Positions 32,213 through 41,575 of a stretch of DNA of 49,793 bases are shown here, piece after piece. Position numbers and translations under genes: made by a program. Within the stretch, counting starts at the first letter, position 1. The number at the start of each line of letters is the position of its first letter. Origin of the DNA: an uncultured Parabacteroides sp. (GTDB taxonomy: Bacteria; Bacteroidota; Bacteroidia; Bacteroidales; Tannerellaceae); NCBI GenBank assembly GCA_949287365.1, contig CASEGC010000011.1:1-49793 (forward strand), written 5' to 3'. The notes under the pieces are model-generated. The model ran no database searches. It worked only from the letters and a program-made list of their open reading frames with translations, and was not told where the DNA came from.

Positions 32213-33832
32213 TCAATACCGTCCTGTGTCCCACCATACACGCACGTTCATACCATCACCTTGACCGTTGTTCAAGCTACCGGATGTCGCGTTTGGATTC
32301 AAATTGCGCTCGTCCTCGATGTAACGCATTTTCTTGATGAACTCACCCTGCGGGATTTCCGTACTCTCGTTAACGATTACCGGATTCATCTTCGGATAGC
32401 CTGTACGACGGAACTCAGCCCATGCCTCTACACCATCAGGGAAGAGAGCTATCCATTTTTGGGAAATAATCTTCTCCAATTTCTCCTCTTCCGTATCCGA
32501 AGACTCGATTTTCACGCCTTCGATGTAAACCTCATCATTCGCCAGATTGTAATCCGGATCAGACTCGTACAGGCCAGCGCTACAGAATAAATTAGATCTC
32601 GACTCCTCGATAGAGGCACGGATACCCGCCTCGTAATTCTCTTCCACGGAACCGGCGTTCGCCCATCCTCTCAAGGCGGCTTCAGCTTTCAGGAAACAAA
32701 CCTCCGAATAATTCATGATTGGTTTACGACGTTCTATCAACGCATAATATTGAGTATATGCGGCATTGGCATCACCTATCGAATTATAGTCACAAGCCTG
32801 ATATCCCCATACGCAAGAATGCTGTTGAGCGAAAGTCGTACCTAATTCATTTGAAGGCATTCCGTTCGGAGCTCCTTGCCATTCAGGAAATGTCGGGTCA
32901 GTGAAAGAATTTTCCGTCCGACTGAAGAGGAATATCAAACGCGGGTCATTCACTGAACTCGTATTCACCGTGCCGTTCGCGACCATCGCGTCGATAATGG
33001 TCTTGCTCGCGCGAAACTCATTCCAACCACTAATTGTCCATAATGGATTAGCTTGATCTTCAGAAGCGCATGGTATGCCCGCATTGTCAGCGGTAGAACT
33101 TAACAATGTTCCCGCCAAAGCTTTCTCTCCTTCTGCACGGGCTTTTTCCGGGTCCACGAACGAGATACGGAGCGCCATACGCAAACGTAACGAATTACCC
33201 AATGCGATCCACTTGTCATAATCGCCATTATAAATTACATCCTGTGAACCAAATGTAGCCAAACCTAAATTCTTATTTGCTTCCAAGGTAGAGATAGCCT
33301 CGTCCAAATCCTCGAAAAGAGCGTAATAAATATCCTTTTGACTATCATAAGCCGGAGCTACGGCTCCCGTACCTCCTTCCGTATAAGGCATATCCCCATA
33401 AATATCGGTCGTACGGATAGCGACAAAAGCCGCCAAGATACGCATCACTTGATACTGGTTATCATATTCTGGATGGTCCGGCAGAATCTTGGTCCGTATA
33501 TCAGACATTGTACGCGCCACGTAGTTATAATAGACACGCCAAAAGCTTTCTTTCGAATATTGGTCTACATAATTGTAACGGTCTGTCGTGAAACTAGTAG
33601 TCGTACAAGCTACATATTGAGCGTATTGGCTCGTGTACAAACTTTCACCCAATTGATACTCCCATGATTTACAGCAATAACCATATTGAGCCACTTTAGG
33701 GAACAAAAGAGCGATCGATGTTTCGGTCGGATTGTTCGGGTCCGTATTCATATTATCGAAACTATCGGTGCATCCGCATAACATACCGATACTTAAGGTA
33801 AGAAGTCCTATTTTGCTTATCAACTTTTTCAT
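32213..33832 (-). CDS. SusD/RagB-like outer-membrane nutrient-binding lipoprotein
   Basis: A 539-residue surface lipoprotein that caps the SusC-like channel and binds substrate. The signal peptide ends in MLCGC (Cys 21), followed by TDSFDNMNTDPNNPTE, the standard SusD start. Helical TPR-like segments follow (YYNYVARTMSDIRTK, VMRILAAFVAIRTTDIYGDMPYTEG), with NSLRLRMALRISF and a C-terminal end GDGMNVRVWWDTGRY. The pattern fits the SusD_2 type rather than classic starch SusD. It follows the SusC-like gene by 15 bp. Neither glycoside hydrolase nor protease genes adjoin, so the substrate, glycan or peptide, cannot be told. Confidence 0.93.
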   Translation of the reverse strand: MKKLISKIGLLTLSIGMLCGCTDSFDNMNTDPNNPTETSIALLFPKVAQYGYCCKSWEYQLGESLYTSQYAQYVACTTTSFTTDRYNYVDQYSKESFWRVYYNYVARTMSDIRTKILPDHPEYDNQYQVMRILAAFVAIRTTDIYGDMPYTEGGTGAVAPAYDSQKDIYYALFEDLDEAISTLEANKNLGLATFGSQDVIYNGDYDKWIALGNSLRLRMALRISFVDPEKARAEGEKALAGTLLSSTADNAGIPCASEDQANPLWTISGWNEFRASKTIIDAMVANGTVNTSSVNDPRLIFLFSRTENSFTDPTFPEWQGAPNGMPSNELGTTFAQQHSCVWGYQACDYNSIGDANAAYTQYYALIERRKPIMNYSEVCFLKAEAALRGWANAGSVEENYEAGIRASIEESRSNLFCSAGLYESDPDYNLANDEVYIEGVKIESSDTEEEKLEKIISQKWIALFPDGVEAWAEFRRTGYPKMNPVIVNESTEIPQGEFIKKMRYIEDERNLNPNATSGSLNNGQGDGMNVRVWWDTGRY

Positions 33833-33847
33833 ACGATAGAAAATGAA

Positions 33848-36800
33848 TTAGAATTTAACATTAAGTGTAAAACCGAAGGAACGGGTCGAAGGCAATGACA
33901 TGAACTCGAACGCTTGCGCATAATCCTGACGGCCATACGAACCTTCCGGATTAGACGGACAATTCTTGAATAGATAGAACAAATCACGCCCTACGAAAGA
34001 TAGTTTCACGTTAGAGATTGGTAAATTCTCCAACCATTTACGCGGGAACGTATATCCCAAAGACAATTCACGGAATTTCATGTAAGAGTTGTCATATAAG
34101 TACTCCTCGGCCACTCCAGTACCATTACCAGCGATAGTGGGCCAATAAGCCTCCGCGGAAACCGGTGTCGTATTTGGCTGACCCGTCGTTTGGTCTATAC
34201 CCGGAATCACCAACGTTCCGTCTCGTCCCGCCAACGTACGTGCGGAAGTACCGAAGTTCGTCGCGTACAAATCCGTCATCGAGATAACGTCACCACCTAC
34301 GCGAAGGTCCAACAACGCGCTTAATGACAAATTCTTCCAACGCAAGGTAGTAGCGATAGAACCTGTCCAATCCGGAGTCATGTTTCCGATTGTTTTTTCT
34401 CCATCCGCGACTACCGGCATACCGTTATTCGTTAGGATATTGCCATTGGCGTCACGTTCATAATATTTTTTTGCCACGATGTCACCGTAACGGCCACCCT
34501 CGTTCACGACAACTTTCGCTACACGTTCATCCACGAGAACGAACTCTTTCAATTGCTCATCCAATTCCACGCAAGTGGTACGGTTCAAACCCCAATTTAA
34601 CGTGATGTCCCACGTCCAGTCTTTGGTATCGATAGGCGTACCGGTCAATGCGATCTCGGCGCCGTACGAACGCATCTTACCGGCGTTAATCAACTGACGC
34701 TCATAACCGGAAGAACCAGGCATAGTTACGTTCAATATCTGGTTCAACGTATTCGCGTTGTAGTAAGTGACATCCAAGCCCAAACGGTTCTGGAACATCC
34801 GGTATTCCAAACCGACCTCCCACGAACGGGTGTCCTCCGGTTTCAAATTGCTCAAAGGCAAAATACCATATGTTACGCCACTTCCCGCGGGAGAAGTCGT
34901 TACGATGTTGCCCGCGAACTTCTCGAAAAGATAGATGGAAGCCAATTGATACGGACTGGTATCGTTACCTACCTGGGCGAACGAACCACGAACCTTCAAA
35001 TAATCTATCGCGTCCGGCAATTTCACCATCTCCGATATAATACCCGACAAGCTGACAGATGGGTAGAAATAGGAACGGTTATCGGCAGGCAAAGTAGAAG
35101 ACCAGTCATTACGGGCGGTCAAGTCCAAATAAAGCATGCTCTTCCATCCGATTGAGGCGTTACCCAAAACAGAGTTGATTCGTTTCTTGGAGTAATCCTC
35201 TGAAACAGTCTGGGCATTTCCGTTTCCTATCGTAGCGAATCCCGGAATAGAAAAATATCCGGAACTACCGCTCAAAGCGTCGTACTTGTTGGCGGTCATC
35301 GCCGCTCCCACGTTCGCCAATACGGAGAAATCACCGAAATTCTTATTGAAGTTCAACATCAAATCGGCGTTAAACTCTTCCCGATTGGACAAGGTTTTCG
35401 TATAATTCGTATCATTGATAGTTTGACCGTAGGCTGTTTGCGAATTAATCCGCATATTGTACCAGTCAATACCCACACGTCCGGTGATTTTCAACCAATC
35501 GGTAATCTTCCCGACCAATTGGATATTACCGATAAAACGGTTCGTCTCGTCTCGGTTGGTATTAGGACCATACGTATCGGTATAAGGATTACGAAACTCC
35601 CGGCTCGTACCAATCCAGTTAACCGTATTACCGTCCAATCCGATAGGATCTTCCAAATCAGACAAACGGATACCGCGCGGCATGGTAATCAAGGATTTCA
35701 TGATACCATATTCACCTTGCGCCGGACGACCGCCCGCCTTTTGACGCATATAGCTGGCTTTTACGCTCAAATCCAAATATTTGCTAGTCCATTGAGAGTT
35801 CAAATCATAATATTGTTTATTTAGGAAATGATTCGGCGTGATACCCTCGTTCCGCTGGTCGGAGAAAGAAAAACGAGCCGTCAGGTTCTCGGAACCGCCG
35901 GAAGCGGTCAGCGTATTGGTATAATTCACGCCCGTACGATAGAAATCGTCGACATAATTATTTTGGGGTAACAAGGCGTATTGGCTATCGTACCGGTCAT
36001 CATTATAGAAACTACTGCTATTGACACCACGCCAGCTATCTACCATTTTACCGGTCATCTGCGGACCCCAGCTACCGGTATTTCCCAATAAGAACTGCCC
36101 GTTCGCGCCTTGTCCGTAAATATTCTGATAGTCATAGGAATCATACGCTTGGCTGAAATTGATGTTTCCATTATACTCTATTTGTAATTTCCCGGTTTTT
36201 CCTTTCTTGGTCGTCACGATAATCGCGCCATTTTGAGCGCGCGAACCATACAAAGCGGCGGCGTTAGCGCCTTTCAACACGGAAATAGTCTCGATATCGT
36301 CGGGGTTGATCTGGGCGGCGGCACCTTCATAGTCCGTACCGCTCCAACTACCTGCGGCACCCGCCTGCGAGTCATTGATAGGCATACCATCGACCACCCA
36401 CAAGGGTTGGTTGTTTCCACTCAACGATGTCGTACCACGAAGGATAATACGGGTAGAACCACCCATACCGGTACCGGATTGGGAGATTTGTACGCCCGCC
36501 ACTTTACCTTGCAACAAATTCGCCACGCTTTCGGAACGGACCTCGGCGAAATCGTCGGCCTTTATTTCCTGCATGGCGTAACCCAACGCTTTCTTGTCGC
36601 GTTTGATACCCAAAGCGGTCACCACGACCTCATCCAACGCCTCCACGTCCGTGTCAAGAATGATTTCCATGTCCGTCTCATCTCCAACAACGATTTCTTT
36701 TGTCCGATAGCCGATGTAGGAGATTTGCAACGTAGAGCCTTTCGGCGCGTTAATCACGAAATTTCCGTCGATGTCCGTAATCACGCCGGTGGTCGTGCCT

Positions 36801-36991
36801 TTTATCAAGACATTCGCGCCAATCACGGATTCTCCCATCGCATCTCTTACGACTCCTTTGATTTGCTCGTCTTGAGCCGTAACGGTTATTTCCGGTGTAC
36901 TGGCGTTAAGCATCGCCGATGGAGTCATCGCTAGTCCACATAATAACACGAGTACCTCGGGAACATGTTTCCCAGAATAGTGAACATTCAT
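33848..36991 (-). CDS. SusC/RagA-like TonB-linked outer-membrane transporter
   Basis: A 1047-residue TonB-dependent channel importing a nutrient across the outer membrane, energised by TonB. After the signal sequence (about 1-30), residues about 42-118 form a CarboxypepD_reg-like domain (IKGVVRDAMGESVIGANVLIK). A TonB box/plug follows (LDEVVVTALGIKRDKKALGYA; plug with GGSTRIILRGTTSLSGNNQPLWVVDG spread over 185-210), then the beta-barrel ending SLPSTRSFGFTLNVKF. There is no N-terminal STN (signal transduction) domain, and no sigma/anti-sigma or hybrid sensor gene adjoins, so control is probably through its own promoter. It is the first gene of a two-gene operon with the SusD-like gene. Confidence 0.95.
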   Translation of the reverse strand: MNVHYSGKHVPEVLVLLCGLAMTPSAMLNASTPEITVTAQDEQIKGVVRDAMGESVIGANVLIKGTTTGVITDIDGNFVINAPKGSTLQISYIGYRTKEIVVGDETDMEIILDTDVEALDEVVVTALGIKRDKKALGYAMQEIKADDFAEVRSESVANLLQGKVAGVQISQSGTGMGGSTRIILRGTTSLSGNNQPLWVVDGMPINDSQAGAAGSWSGTDYEGAAAQINPDDIETISVLKGANAAALYGSRAQNGAIIVTTKKGKTGKLQIEYNGNINFSQAYDSYDYQNIYGQGANGQFLLGNTGSWGPQMTGKMVDSWRGVNSSSFYNDDRYDSQYALLPQNNYVDDFYRTGVNYTNTLTASGGSENLTARFSFSDQRNEGITPNHFLNKQYYDLNSQWTSKYLDLSVKASYMRQKAGGRPAQGEYGIMKSLITMPRGIRLSDLEDPIGLDGNTVNWIGTSREFRNPYTDTYGPNTNRDETNRFIGNIQLVGKITDWLKITGRVGIDWYNMRINSQTAYGQTINDTNYTKTLSNREEFNADLMLNFNKNFGDFSVLANVGAAMTANKYDALSGSSGYFSIPGFATIGNGNAQTVSEDYSKKRINSVLGNASIGWKSMLYLDLTARNDWSSTLPADNRSYFYPSVSLSGIISEMVKLPDAIDYLKVRGSFAQVGNDTSPYQLASIYLFEKFAGNIVTTSPAGSGVTYGILPLSNLKPEDTRSWEVGLEYRMFQNRLGLDVTYYNANTLNQILNVTMPGSSGYERQLINAGKMRSYGAEIALTGTPIDTKDWTWDITLNWGLNRTTCVELDEQLKEFVLVDERVAKVVVNEGGRYGDIVAKKYYERDANGNILTNNGMPVVADGEKTIGNMTPDWTGSIATTLRWKNLSLSALLDLRVGGDVISMTDLYATNFGTSARTLAGRDGTLVIPGIDQTTGQPNTTPVSAEAYWPTIAGNGTGVAEEYLYDNSYMKFRELSLGYTFPRKWLENLPISNVKLSFVGRDLFYLFKNCPSNPEGSYGRQDYAQAFEFMSLPSTRSFGFTLNVKF

Positions 36992-37163
36992 ACTTTACTC
37001 ATTTTAAACGGTTAATAATAACAGTTAATAAAAAATCCATATTTCACTTCTCATAAGACTTAAGATTCATCGGCTTACTTTCCACGGCATTTTAAGTCAA
37101 CTTTTTCTTAAATCATATATATAAAGACATCCAAAATCTCAAACATACTTAAAACGGTTTCCG

Positions 37164-37171
37164 CAAATATA
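37164..37171 (-). promoter_or_regulatory. Candidate -7 box of the susC-susD operon
   Basis: TATATTTG on the minus strand (37171-37164) is a full TAnnTTTG match about 170 bp before the SusC-like start. No TTTG lies at the expected -33 distance, so the call is tentative. The resulting leader of about 165 nt would be long enough for post-transcriptional control. Confidence 0.4.
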
Positions 37172-37360
37172 GAAAATAAACACTAATAAATGTACATGCG
37201 GGATGGATATTTTGGGTATTTTATCGCATTTTAATAATATTAACATAATGGCGGGTCCTATATAAGCCAAGAAAAATGGATATAAACAAAAATTCAAGAA
37301 GCCCCAAAGAAAACTTGACAAGATGAGACAGAAAAAAGCCGAAACCGCGGAGGAAAAGTC

Positions 37361-37442
37361 TATCTTTAGGCTGCAGATATGTATCTTTAGGTTAAAGATA
37401 TGTATCTTTAGACTGCAGATATGTATCTTTAGGCTAAAGATA
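37361..37442. repeat. Array A: four tandem palindromic 21-bp units
   Basis: Four units start at 37361, 37382, 37403 and 37424, each 19 bp with TG between them. The clearest is TATCTTTAGGCTAAAGATA, whose arms TATCTTTA/TAAAGATA are perfect around GGC. Units 1 and 3 have CTGCAGATA as right arm. The pitch of 21 bp is two helical turns. Flanks on both sides (GGAGGAAAAGTC before, GAGTTTTCTCC after) are also roughly inverted to each other. Confidence 0.9.
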
Positions 37443-37623
37443 GAGTTTTCTCCATGGAGTTTCCTGTTTTTTTCGCTGGCTTTTCAAGTTTTCTTCCCAG
37501 CTATCGAACTTTTCTTTCCTATTTGTATTATTTCAAACTCGTCTCGTTTTGCCTCATACCCAGTTCACGTTCAAATAAAATGATTAAATTCGCGCCACGA
37601 GAAAACATTAAGTGTAATCATAT

Positions 37624-38898
37624 ATGTTGACGATTAAACAAATTACCGAAAATACGGAAGCGGTCGTCCGCGGACTGGAAAAGAAACATTTCAAAGACGC
37701 GAGAGATAGCGTCGCAAAGGTGCTTGAGCTAAACGATAAAAGGCGAAACGCGCAAAACCAATTGGACAAGAACCTCGCGGAAGTCAATACGGTCTCCAAA
37801 TCGATAGGCCTGTTGATGAAAGAGGAGAAGAGAGAGGAGGCGGAAGCCGCCAAGAAGCATGTCTCCGAGATAAAGGAAGCGAGCAAGACTCTGCAAGCGG
37901 AGATGGACCAGGCGGCCGAGGAGTTGAGGAATTTACTTTACACCATCCCGAACGTCCCTTACGAGGAGGTGCCGGAAGGTACGGGCGCGGAAGATAACGT
38001 CGTAGAGAAGATGGGCGGTATGGAGACCGAGCTTCCCAAGAACGCCCTCCCGCACTGGGAACTGGCGAAGAAATACGACCTGATAGATTTCGACTTGGGC
38101 GTGAAAATCACGGGAGCGGGCTTCCCTGTCTACAAAGGCCAAGGGGCGCGCTTGCAACGGGCGTTAATCAACTTCTTCCTCGATGAGGCGCGTGCGGCCG
38201 GCTATACGGAAATCATGCCGCCTACGGTGGTGAACGCCGCCTCGGGCTATGGGACCGGTCAGCTGCCCGACAAGGAGGGGCAGATGTACCACTGCGAGGT
38301 GGACGACCTTTACCTGATTCCGACAGCGGAGGTGCCCGTGACCAACATCTACCGCGATGTCATCCTGGAAGAGAAGCAATTGCCTATCAAGAACTGCGCC
38401 TACACGCAGTGTTTCCGTCGCGAGGCCGGCTCGTACGGTAAGGACGTGCGTGGCTTGAACCGCCTGCACGAGTTCTCGAAGGTGGAGCTGGTGCGCATCG
38501 ACAAGCCGGAGCACTCGAAACAATCGCATCAAGAGATGCTGGACCACGTGGAGGGATTGCTGAAGAAGCTGGAGTTGCCTTATCGTATCCTTCGTCTTTG
38601 CGGAGGCGACATGAGCTTCACGGCGGCGATTTGCTTCGATTTCGAGGTCTATTCCGAGGCGCAGCAGCGTTGGCTGGAGGTCAGCTCCGTGTCTAACTTC
38701 GACACCTATCAGGCGAACCGGTTGAAATGCCGTTACCGCGACGAGAATAAGAAAATCCAGCTTTGCCATACGTTGAACGGCAGCGCGCTGGCTTTGCCGC
38801 GTATCGTGGCCGCCTTGTTGGAGAACAATCAGACTCCGGAAGGCATCCGCATACCGAAAGCGTTAGTGCCTTACACGGGATTCGACATGATTAAATAA
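37624..38898 (+). CDS. serS: Serine--tRNA ligase
   Basis: Charges tRNA-Ser and tRNA-Sec-type substrates in the cytoplasm. The 424-residue class II enzyme has the long N-terminal coiled-coil arm that grips the tRNA variable arm (about residues 30-100, rich in Glu/Lys/Ala). Motif 2 is QCFRREAGSYGKDVRGLNRLHEF spread over 258-282, with the serine-site EVSSVSNFDTYQANRLK and motif 3 LNGSALALPRIVAALLE. Start ATG 37624 is standard for the family. It is transcribed alone, with repeat array A about 180 bp upstream and a terminator behind. Confidence 0.97.
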   Translation: MLTIKQITENTEAVVRGLEKKHFKDARDSVAKVLELNDKRRNAQNQLDKNLAEVNTVSKSIGLLMKEEKREEAEAAKKHVSEIKEASKTLQAEMDQAAEELRNLLYTIPNVPYEEVPEGTGAEDNVVEKMGGMETELPKNALPHWELAKKYDLIDFDLGVKITGAGFPVYKGQGARLQRALINFFLDEARAAGYTEIMPPTVVNAASGYGTGQLPDKEGQMYHCEVDDLYLIPTAEVPVTNIYRDVILEEKQLPIKNCAYTQCFRREAGSYGKDVRGLNRLHEFSKVELVRIDKPEHSKQSHQEMLDHVEGLLKKLELPYRILRLCGGDMSFTAAICFDFEVYSEAQQRWLEVSSVSNFDTYQANRLKCRYRDENKKIQLCHTLNGSALALPRIVAALLENNQTPEGIRIPKALVPYTGFDMIK

Positions 38899-38918
38899 AG
38901 AGAGACGCTAGCCTAATA

Positions 38919-38960
38919 AAAAAGCCAGCCGGTTCAAGGAAGAATCGGCTGGCTTTCTCA
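38919..38960. terminator. Terminator between serS and the CoA-disulfide reductase fusion gene
   Basis: An 11-pair stem AAAGCCAGCCG/CGGCTGGCTTT has a 14-base loop. The long A-run on its left makes it strongest for the minus-strand gene; only three T follow on the + strand. The two genes are convergent. Confidence 0.85.
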
Positions 38961-38973
38961 TATCTGTCTATCT

Positions 38974-41418
38974 TTAAATGAACAGGTTCAGGTTTGCGTC
39001 CTCCGCGCGCTCCAGGTAGGTGGCGACACCACCTAACGTCACGTTATCCATCAGCTCCTCTTTCTTCACGCCCATCACGTCCATACTCATCGTGCAGGCT
39101 ATCATCTCCACGTTGTTCCGCACAGCTTGCTCTATCAGGCTTTCCAAGCTGTCTATTCGCTTTTCCTTCATGATAAGGCGCGTCATCCACGAGCCGAGCC
39201 CGCCCATATTCATCTTGGATAGTTTCAGCTTGCCGCTATGGGCAGGAAGCATCCAACCGAACATCTTCCCGAAAAGGTCTTTGGAAACCGACGGCTTCTG
39301 TCGCTTCTTGATGACGTTCAAGCCCCAGAAGGTGAAGAACATCGTCACCTTCTTGCCCGCAGAGGCGGCTCCGTTGGCGATGACGAATGACGCTAACGCC
39401 TTATCTAAATCGTCGCTGAAAACGATTAAAGTCTTATTGTCTCCTGAACATGTTTGAGGCGCGCGTTCTTCCGGCTTCGCTTCTTTCCGGATAATCGCCT
39501 TGACCTGCCCGCCTCTGTTCTCCACCGAGAGCAACCGCGCGCCAGCCAGCTTGCACCACGACGCCACGTCCTTCTCGAAGGCTTGGTCGGTGGCCGTGAT
39601 TTCCAGCCGGTCGCCGGCTTTCATGTCGCCGAAGCTCTCCTTGAGCCGCATGATAGGCCCCGGACACATCAGGCCGCAAGCGTCTATCTTCAGCGTAGGA
39701 GCCTCATCGGAGGAGGCTTTCGCCGAAGGAAGCTCCTCCGCGGGGCGGCTCGCCGTAGCGTCCGGCAGTTTCGCCGTGGCGACGCTCCAAGTCTTGTAGC
39801 CGCCGGAAAGGTTCCGCACGTCGGCGAAGCCATGCTGCGTCAGGATGCGGTACGCCAAGTAGCCTCGCAACCCGACGGCGCAGGTCACGACTATCGGTTT
39901 GTCCTTGGGCAGCTCGCCCAGCCGCTCGCGCAACTCATCCACGGGGATGTTGATGAAGCCCGGAATCGTCCCTAAGGCATATTCCGCCTTCGTCCGCACG
40001 TCGACCCGTACCGTATCGGCCGGAAGCGAAGCGACATCCGACCATTGTAGCGTCTTCATCCTGCCGGTGAGGATGTTTTCCGCCACGAAGCCCGCCATGT
40101 TCACCGGGTCTTTGGCGGAAGAGTAGGGCGGCGCGTAAGCATGCTCCAGCTTCGCGAGGTCGCATACCGTCCCTTTACGCTGGATGACTTGCGCCAGCAT
40201 CTCTATCCGCTTGTCCACGCCGCCGAAGCCCACTACCTGCGCGCCCAGCAACCGGCCGTCCTCTGGAGCGAACAATACCCTTATCGACAGCGGCACGGCT
40301 CCCGGATAATAGCCTGCGTGCGAGGCTCCGTGCGTCTCGCTGGCTTGGTAGGCGATGCCTTCCCGCTCCAACAGTTTGGCGTTGGCACCAGTGGCGGCTA
40401 CCGTCAGGTCGAACACTTGGGCGATGGAGGTTCCCAACGTCCCCGCGTAAGTCTCCTTGTCGTTGAACACGATATTGTCCGCTACGATACGCCCCTGCTT
40501 GTTGGCGGGTCCCGCCAGCGGTATCAAGGCGGGCTTGCCGGTCACGAAGTGGCGTACCTCCACAGCGTCACCCAAGGCGTAGATGTCCGGGGCGGAAGTC
40601 CGCATGTAGTTATCTACCTTGATGCCACCCAGCGTGCCGACCTCGATGCCTGCCTCCCGCGCCAACGCGGTCTCCGGGCGTACGCCGATACTTAGGAGTA
40701 CCATATCGGCTGGAATCCGCTTGCCGCTCTTCAGGCGGACCGTCAAGCCGTTGTCGCCCTCCTCTTCAAAGCCGTCCACACCGTCGCCCAACGCCAGCCC
40801 GATCCCGTGGCCGAGCAGCCGTTGATGTACGATGGCGGCCATGGAGTAGTCCAGCGGGGCCATCACTTGGTTGGCCATCTCCACCACGGTGACGCTCAAT
40901 CCCCGTTCGCACAGGTTCTCCGCCATCTCCAAGCCGATAAAGCCACCGCCCACGACCACCGCCGAGCGAGGCTTCGCGTTGTCCACGTACGCCTTGATAC
41001 GGTCCGTGTCCGGCACGTTCCGCAGCGTGAATATCTTCTCGTTATCTATTCCCGGGATGCGGGGGCGCAGCGGCTCCGAGCCGGGCGAGAGCACCAGCTT
41101 GTCGTAGCTCTCGGAATAGGTCTCTCCGGTCTGTAGGTTCCGGACCTCCACTCTTTTCTCCGCGGGTACGATGCGGGTCACTTCCTGCTCCACGCGGATA
41201 TCGATACGGAACCGCTCCGTGAAGCCCTTCGCCGTCTGTACGAACAGCTTGCCCCGTTCTCCTATCGCGCCACCTATATAATAAGGTAGGCCGCAGTTGG
41301 CGTAAGACACATACTTGCCACGCTCGAACAGGATGACCTTCGCCTGCTCGTCCATTCGTCTCAATCGGGCGGCGACGGTCGCTCCACCGGCCACGCCTCC
41401 AATAATCAAATACTTCAT
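38974..41418 (-). CDS. FAD-dependent CoA-disulfide reductase-like fusion: reductase + rhodanese + TusA + DsrE domains
   Basis: An 814-residue cytoplasmic protein with four domains. Residues 1-450 are a pyridine-nucleotide disulfide oxidoreductase: FAD motif IIGGVAGGATVAARLRR, redox Cys in SYANCGLPYYIGG, NAD motif VVVGGGFIGLEMAE, and a dimer domain. Residues about 455-545 are a rhodanese with active Cys in VTCAVGLRGYLA. Residues about 570-645 are TusA-like with CGLMCPGPIMRLKE. The rest is DsrE-like (TLIVFSDDLDKALASFVIANG, MFFTFWGLNVIKK). The parts match enzymes handling CoA-disulfide, persulfide or polysulfide and passing sulfane sulfur between Cys residues; the exact substrate is unknown. The gene stands alone with a -7 box just upstream. 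Confidence 0.93.
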   Translation of the reverse strand: MKYLIIGGVAGGATVAARLRRMDEQAKVILFERGKYVSYANCGLPYYIGGAIGERGKLFVQTAKGFTERFRIDIRVEQEVTRIVPAEKRVEVRNLQTGETYSESYDKLVLSPGSEPLRPRIPGIDNEKIFTLRNVPDTDRIKAYVDNAKPRSAVVVGGGFIGLEMAENLCERGLSVTVVEMANQVMAPLDYSMAAIVHQRLLGHGIGLALGDGVDGFEEEGDNGLTVRLKSGKRIPADMVLLSIGVRPETALAREAGIEVGTLGGIKVDNYMRTSAPDIYALGDAVEVRHFVTGKPALIPLAGPANKQGRIVADNIVFNDKETYAGTLGTSIAQVFDLTVAATGANAKLLEREGIAYQASETHGASHAGYYPGAVPLSIRVLFAPEDGRLLGAQVVGFGGVDKRIEMLAQVIQRKGTVCDLAKLEHAYAPPYSSAKDPVNMAGFVAENILTGRMKTLQWSDVASLPADTVRVDVRTKAEYALGTIPGFINIPVDELRERLGELPKDKPIVVTCAVGLRGYLAYRILTQHGFADVRNLSGGYKTWSVATAKLPDATASRPAEELPSAKASSDEAPTLKIDACGLMCPGPIMRLKESFGDMKAGDRLEITATDQAFEKDVASWCKLAGARLLSVENRGGQVKAIIRKEAKPEERAPQTCSGDNKTLIVFSDDLDKALASFVIANGAASAGKKVTMFFTFWGLNVIKKRQKPSVSKDLFGKMFGWMLPAHSGKLKLSKMNMGGLGSWMTRLIMKEKRIDSLESLIEQAVRNNVEMIACTMSMDVMGVKKEELMDNVTLGGVATYLERAEDANLNLFI

Positions 41419-41456
41419 TTCTCTTGTCGTTTTTTAGGATTCGAAACTCTTTTCGT

Positions 41457-41464
41457 CAAAGATA
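41457..41464 (-). promoter_or_regulatory. Candidate -7 box of the CoA-disulfide reductase fusion gene
   Basis: TATCTTTG on the minus strand, 39 bp before the start codon, is a perfect TAnnTTTG match. No TTTG is seen at -33. The first seven bases equal those of the repeat units of array B nearby. Confidence 0.45.
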
Positions 41465-41575
41465 GTGAATTAACGTGAGTCCGAGATAAAAAGCGGATAG
41501 GGAAAAATATTCGATACCTGGGGAGAAAACTCGGAAAGCCGGCGGGAAAAGTTGGAAACGCCGTGGAGAAAAGTC

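Larger units (their letters stand above)
36992..37623. other. Divergent intergenic region between the susC-like gene and serS
   Basis: These 632 bp hold the susC-side leader (36992-37171, A+T-rich), a region with no recognisable feature (37172-37340), the four-unit palindromic repeat array (37361-37442), and a T-rich stretch with many TTTTC runs before serS. Short open frames here, including one of seven-residue repeats across the array, are by-products of base composition and the 21-bp period. Confidence 0.6.

Noticed and set aside
37323-37583. A small ORF with seven-residue repeats across array A
   Set aside because: Because 21 is a multiple of three, the DNA repeat automatically gives a repeated peptide. 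Array B gives no matching gene, so the DNA and not a protein is conserved.
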